A stretch of DNA of 64,000 nt. Source: an uncultured Saprospiraceae bacterium (GTDB taxonomy: Bacteria > Bacteroidota > Bacteroidia > Chitinophagales > Saprospiraceae). Shown here piece after piece: positions 61,054 through 64,000 of the stretch. Location of the stretch: contig CALJPQ010000027.1 in NCBI GenBank assembly GCA_937980645.1, positions 78,725 through 142,724 on the forward strand. Reading direction: 5' to 3'. Each line of letters begins with the position of its first letter. Positions within the stretch are counted from its first letter, which is position 1. The position numbers and the translations under genes are program-made. Under the pieces are notes generated by a model. That model was not told where the DNA came from and did not search any database. It saw only the letters and a list, made by a program, of their open reading frames with translations.

Positions 61054-62178
61054 CTACATTTTGCGCAGCAAGAGCTGGCCTATCTGCGGGTCGGCGTAGA
61101 TGCGCGACAGGTCGGGGCGTTTAGCCGAGGCGAGTTCTTGCGCCATGGCTAATCGCAGGTCGTTGGGCAGCAGCGGTAATAGCAAGAACGCACGCAAGTT
61201 TTCGAGTTCGTCGTCGGTTAGCGGTTGTCGGCGTGCCAGCAGGTAGTTGGTCAGGCGCGTAACGAGGACAGAGAGGATGTCTAAGCGTTTGGTCTGCCCT
61301 TCGTCTATCAGGCGCTCCAGACGACGGGCTACTGCCTCGAAGGGTGTTGTGAGCAGGATATCGTCGGGTGTGGGCAATTTGTCCATGTTCAGCTGGACGA
61401 AGGACAGGAAGGCCTGGGCGGTTTCGGTGTCCAAGGCTGCTTCTGCCAGCAGGCTGACTAAGGGCATGTTTTCGCGCAGGTCTTCGATGCCGCGCAGGCT
61501 GTTGAAGAACTGCACCAGCGAGCGCGGTGTCGTTCGGCGGCCATTGATGAGTTCGGGGTAGGCCAGCACGAAGTGGATGCCTCGCGGGTCAATGTCGTTG
61601 CGTTCGGCCCAGCGCGCCCATACGTGCGGGTCGAAGGTCATGGTGATGTGCAGCATGCGGGTGAGCATGGCCTCGTCGAGCGTGGTTACCGAGTAATCGC
61701 CGCCGTCGGGGTTGGCCGTGCAGACGATGAGCCAGCCGGGGGGTAGCGTCCAGGATACTAAGCCGTAGTTTTGAAACAGCTGCATGATGCCGCGCAGGAT
61801 GCGGTCATCGGCGCGATTGACGTCGTCCAACAGCAGGATGCCCGGCCCGGGGCGACGCGGCACCCATTCGGGCGGGGCAAAGCGCGTTTGGGCACTGCCG
61901 TCTTCACCGGCGGCAATTTGCGGCATGCCCACCAGATCGCCCATTTCCTCAAACTGGGCGGGGGCGATATAGACAAAATCACACCCGCGCGCCCGCGCCA
62001 CGTCGCGCACCAGTTCCGTTTTGCCAATGCCGTGCAGGCCCCAAATACAGATGGGTGTAGGGCGTTCGTCGCTTTGCATCAGCCGGTCTAAGGCGTGCTC
62101 GAGCAACGACGCCACCGACTCTGCGCTCACGCGCGCCCCATAGGTGATGTAGGGAAAAGACGCATTTTCTTTTGCCAT
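61054..62178 (-). CDS. MoxR-type AAA ATPase
   Basis: A 374-residue AAA+ ATPase of the MoxR/dynein-related type. Walker A GLHGIGKT is at residues 47-54, the Walker B region is ILLLDDVNRAD, sensor 1 is IVCTANPDGGDY, and the arginine-finger/sensor-2 region follows in ALDEAMLTRMLHI-like sequence. The C-terminal helical lid is long. MoxR proteins usually act with a von Willebrand A-domain partner encoded next door to insert metal or remodel proteins; no such gene is adjacent here. It follows the dockerin-bearing cargo gene by 73 nt on the same strand. Confidence 0.88.
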   Translation of the reverse strand: MAKENASFPYITYGARVSAESVASLLEHALDRLMQSDERPTPICIWGLHGIGKTELVRDVARARGCDFVYIAPAQFEEMGDLVGMPQIAAGEDGSAQTRFAPPEWVPRRPGPGILLLDDVNRADDRILRGIMQLFQNYGLVSWTLPPGWLIVCTANPDGGDYSVTTLDEAMLTRMLHITMTFDPHVWARWAERNDIDPRGIHFVLAYPELINGRRTTPRSLVQFFNSLRGIEDLRENMPLVSLLAEAALDTETAQAFLSFVQLNMDKLPTPDDILLTTPFEAVARRLERLIDEGQTKRLDILSVLVTRLTNYLLARRQPLTDDELENLRAFLLLPLLPNDLRLAMAQELASAKRPDLSRIYADPQIGQLLLRKM

Positions 62179-62251
62179 GCCTCCAAAACAGCAGCGGCGG
62201 GCGCTGGTTTAATGCTCCCAGCCGCCCGCTGACAGCACCGCTTTTATTCCC

Positions 62252-63688
62252 TTAGCGCCAGAGGGCTTTGCCGCTCAGCACGCGCTCGCCCAGCGTCAGT
62301 TGCCACACGTACAACCCTTTGCTGCGGAACACTTCGGTGGGCAAATCCCAGCGATTATAGCCACCAGCCAGAGCGCGCTGGCCTTCATACACCAGCCGAC
62401 CGCTGCCGTCGAGGAGCAACAGCCGGGCGGGCTGTTCCACAGGAGCGTGAATGTGCAATAAGACGCCATTGCCATCAGCGGAGTAGGCGAATGCCACACG
62501 TTCAGCACCAGAAGGTGCCCAAATCGGCGTCGAAGTCGTCTTTTTGAAATCCAATTTAAGGGCGTAAAATGCCGAGCAATCATGGCCTACGGCAAACATG
62601 GGCAGGCGGCCAGGGCCTTCCGCAAAGGGCTGAATAGCATCTTCAACCTGCGCGTCTTTTTTGGCCCGAATGCGCATATAGAAAAGCGGGGCGTTGGCCG
62701 GTAAGATGGCCTCGGGCTGGCCAAGTATCCCCCGGAGGCGTCCTTCGTCGGTGCGGTAGTGGTAACTCCACAATACGGAGGAGCCATAATCGGCCCAGCA
62801 GTCCTCCAGAGCTATCAGCGTCGTATCCAGCTGAAGGCCTATCTGTACGTAGTAGGCCGACAGTGGGTCCGACAGCACGACCGCCAGCGTGTCCGACTGG
62901 CCTGCGCTGAGTTGTTTCTGCGGGAGAACGAGCGCCGATACGCCCACCACCGTTGGATGCGGACGATGGAAGTCGCCGTTCACATCGCCCGATTTCGTTC
63001 CCAACGCCCAGAGCGTATCGCCCTCATAGGCAGCCAGTTGGGTAAGGGTGAGGTATGGGTAACTGTTTACTGGATAATTCGGGAAAACCGAAGACAATGC
63101 GGGATAGAAACGCCACAGCGGCGCTTGTGCCAGCGTATCGGTTTGTGCGAGAACCAGTTGCAGCAGTTGGCTGAAATCGGAAGCCACTACCGAATGAGTG
63201 CTGTTGACATCGGCGGCCAGTCCCTGGTACACGTGCAAGGGAGCAAGTCCCCACAAGTACCGGGCTACCACGCACAAATCCGCTGCGTCTGCGCCCTGTC
63301 GGTAGTTCTGGCCCGGCAGTGTGCCGCCAAATGTAAACAGGGAGTCGTTTGGATAATCTGCCAATGGCAACACTACCGGCGTGCAATGCTGCCCTGCGGG
63401 CATGGAAAACACCTGAAGTACTTTGGGTGGATGCCCTAAAGCCGCTGGAGCACTCATCAACAACAATTCGGCGCCCGGCAAAGGTGTCGTGTCGCGCCAA
63501 AATGCCGAGCACAATGTGAAACGGAGCGTGTCTGTAGCAGCCACATCCGCTAGCAGCGTTTTATCGCCATTAGCGGGGAGCCATGAAACCGATGCTATTC
63601 TTGTACCTTTAGCATATACGCGGGAGACGAATAGCACACAGAGAGCCCAAAAGACCAACCCGACAAAAGACAAGTAGATTTTTTTCAT
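62252..63688 (-). CDS. T9SS cargo protein with dockerin-like and sorting domains
   Basis: A 478-residue exported protein. The signal peptide ends SRVYA. Residues 120-200 are dockerin-like, with two loop-helix segments (GADAADLCVVARYLWGL; AADVNSTHSVVASDFSQLL). A cohesin-like beta domain follows at about 240-360 (LSAGQSDTLAVVLSDPLSAYYVQ). The last 75 residues are a type A T9SS sorting domain (PARLLLLDGSGRLVYEGQRAL, ending GERVLSGKALWR). This order, dockerin then cohesin-like then sorting, is the same as in the C-terminal part of the 1448-residue protein at 38030. A surface or released structural role is likely. Confidence 0.8.
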   Translation of the reverse strand: MKKIYLSFVGLVFWALCVLFVSRVYAKGTRIASVSWLPANGDKTLLADVAATDTLRFTLCSAFWRDTTPLPGAELLLMSAPAALGHPPKVLQVFSMPAGQHCTPVVLPLADYPNDSLFTFGGTLPGQNYRQGADAADLCVVARYLWGLAPLHVYQGLAADVNSTHSVVASDFSQLLQLVLAQTDTLAQAPLWRFYPALSSVFPNYPVNSYPYLTLTQLAAYEGDTLWALGTKSGDVNGDFHRPHPTVVGVSALVLPQKQLSAGQSDTLAVVLSDPLSAYYVQIGLQLDTTLIALEDCWADYGSSVLWSYHYRTDEGRLRGILGQPEAILPANAPLFYMRIRAKKDAQVEDAIQPFAEGPGRLPMFAVGHDCSAFYALKLDFKKTTSTPIWAPSGAERVAFAYSADGNGVLLHIHAPVEQPARLLLLDGSGRLVYEGQRALAGGYNRWDLPTEVFRSKGLYVWQLTLGERVLSGKALWR

Positions 63689-63802
63689 GACACAGCGAGG
63701 TTTTTAGTAGGTACAAAATTAGTGATGCCTGCGGCTGAAGGCCAAATGCCAAATGACGCTTCGCCAGGAATAGACAAAAAAACGCGTCAAAACCAAAAGA
63801 AC

Positions 63803-63832
63803 AGGGGACACCCCCAAACGGAAGTGCCCCCT
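63803..63832 (-). terminator. Rho-independent terminator after the T9SS type B gene
   Basis: On the minus strand a 9-bp stem with one G-U pair (63832-63824 with 63811-63803) is followed by GTTCTTTTGGTTTT. It lies 31 nt after the stop codon of the partial gene. Confidence 0.7.
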
Positions 63833-63862
63833 GCTGGCAAAGCGCTTCTCTGAAAGGCCACC

Positions 63863-64000
63863 TCACCGCATAAGCGTTACATCTCCTTTGTACAGGATGG
63901 TTTCGCCGTCTATGAACTCTATCTCGGCGTAGTACACATACACGCCCGGCAAACCGCGCGAGCCGCGTACCTGACCGTCCCAACCCAACACCGGATCGTT
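63863..64000 (-). CDS. C-terminal end of a gliding-motility/T9SS type B sorting protein (partial)
   Basis: The last 45 codons of a gene that continues beyond the window. The frame reads WDGQVRGSRGLPGVYVYYAE then IEFIDGETILYKGDVTLMR and stop. This is the characteristic end of the gliding-motility-associated C-terminal (T9SS type B) sorting domain. Such proteins are usually very large adhesins or surface proteins. The upstream part lies outside, so nothing more can be said of its function. It is followed by a terminator. Confidence 0.8.
   Translation of the reverse strand, partial: NDPVLGWDGQVRGSRGLPGVYVYYAEIEFIDGETILYKGDVTLMR

Overview
The window looks like a chromosomal segment of a GC-rich member of the Bacteroidota, probably from the Saprospirales/Chitinophagales side. 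The evidence is: proteins carrying type IX secretion (T9SS) C-terminal sorting domains; a bamD-rpoZ-coaBC-porD cluster; a mutL-rhomboid-rhomboid-endonuclease/exonuclease/phosphatase cluster; an rpsF-rpsR-rplI operon without ssb; and promoters of the Bacteroidota type (TTTG, 19-21 nt, TAnnTTTG). Shine-Dalgarno sequences are not evident in front of most genes. The placement rests on recognition of families, not on any search.

Layout: 0-13.8 kb holds a secreted C1 peptidase, an outer-membrane protein plus GH3 pair, an M3 oligoendopeptidase, tRNA-Asn, a TonB-type outer-membrane protein, apaG, the envelope/CoA cluster bamD-rpoZ-coaBC-porD, and mltG. From 14 to 26.5 kb there is an unusual TIR-TPR-SDR fusion, an alpha/beta hydrolase, an SLC13 permease, acetyl-CoA synthetase, adenine deaminase, and a second TIR protein with a long, internally repeated C-terminal half. 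From 26.5 to 38 kb come an S1/P1-type nuclease or phospholipase C, a small monooxygenase, two adjacent unrecognised proteins, an ArsR regulator, trmB, coaE, an mnmD-like methyltransferase, tRNA-Leu, hscB, rseP and a photolyase/cryptochrome. From 38 to 53.7 kb come a 1448-residue T9SS cargo protein, an AraC regulator, recQ, the mutL cluster, the ribosomal operon, a PrsW protease and an alpha/beta hydrolase.

From about 53.7 to 58 kb the base composition shifts visibly to AT-rich. This island holds a decayed IS5-type transposase fragment, an outer-membrane transporter-like protein, an intact amidohydrolase, a decayed second amidohydrolase next to it, and about 0.6 kb of debris. It looks acquired. 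From 58 kb to the end there is an M23 peptidase, a DUF308/HdeD-like membrane protein, a small secreted protein, a MoxR-type AAA ATPase, a second dockerin-bearing T9SS cargo protein, and the last 45 codons of a gliding-motility-type (T9SS type B) protein that runs off the window.

The most unusual content is the two TIR proteins 7 kb apart. One has lost the usual TIR catalytic glutamate position and is fused to a YdfG-like NAD(P) dehydrogenase. The other keeps candidate glutamates and carries about five copies of a repeat I do not recognise. Other points of interest are promoters whose -7 element ends 4-6 nt before the start codon (possible leaderless mRNAs), a dispersed palindromic repeat, and a tandem repeat directly upstream of the rpsF promoter. 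No CRISPR array, rRNA or intact mobile element was seen.
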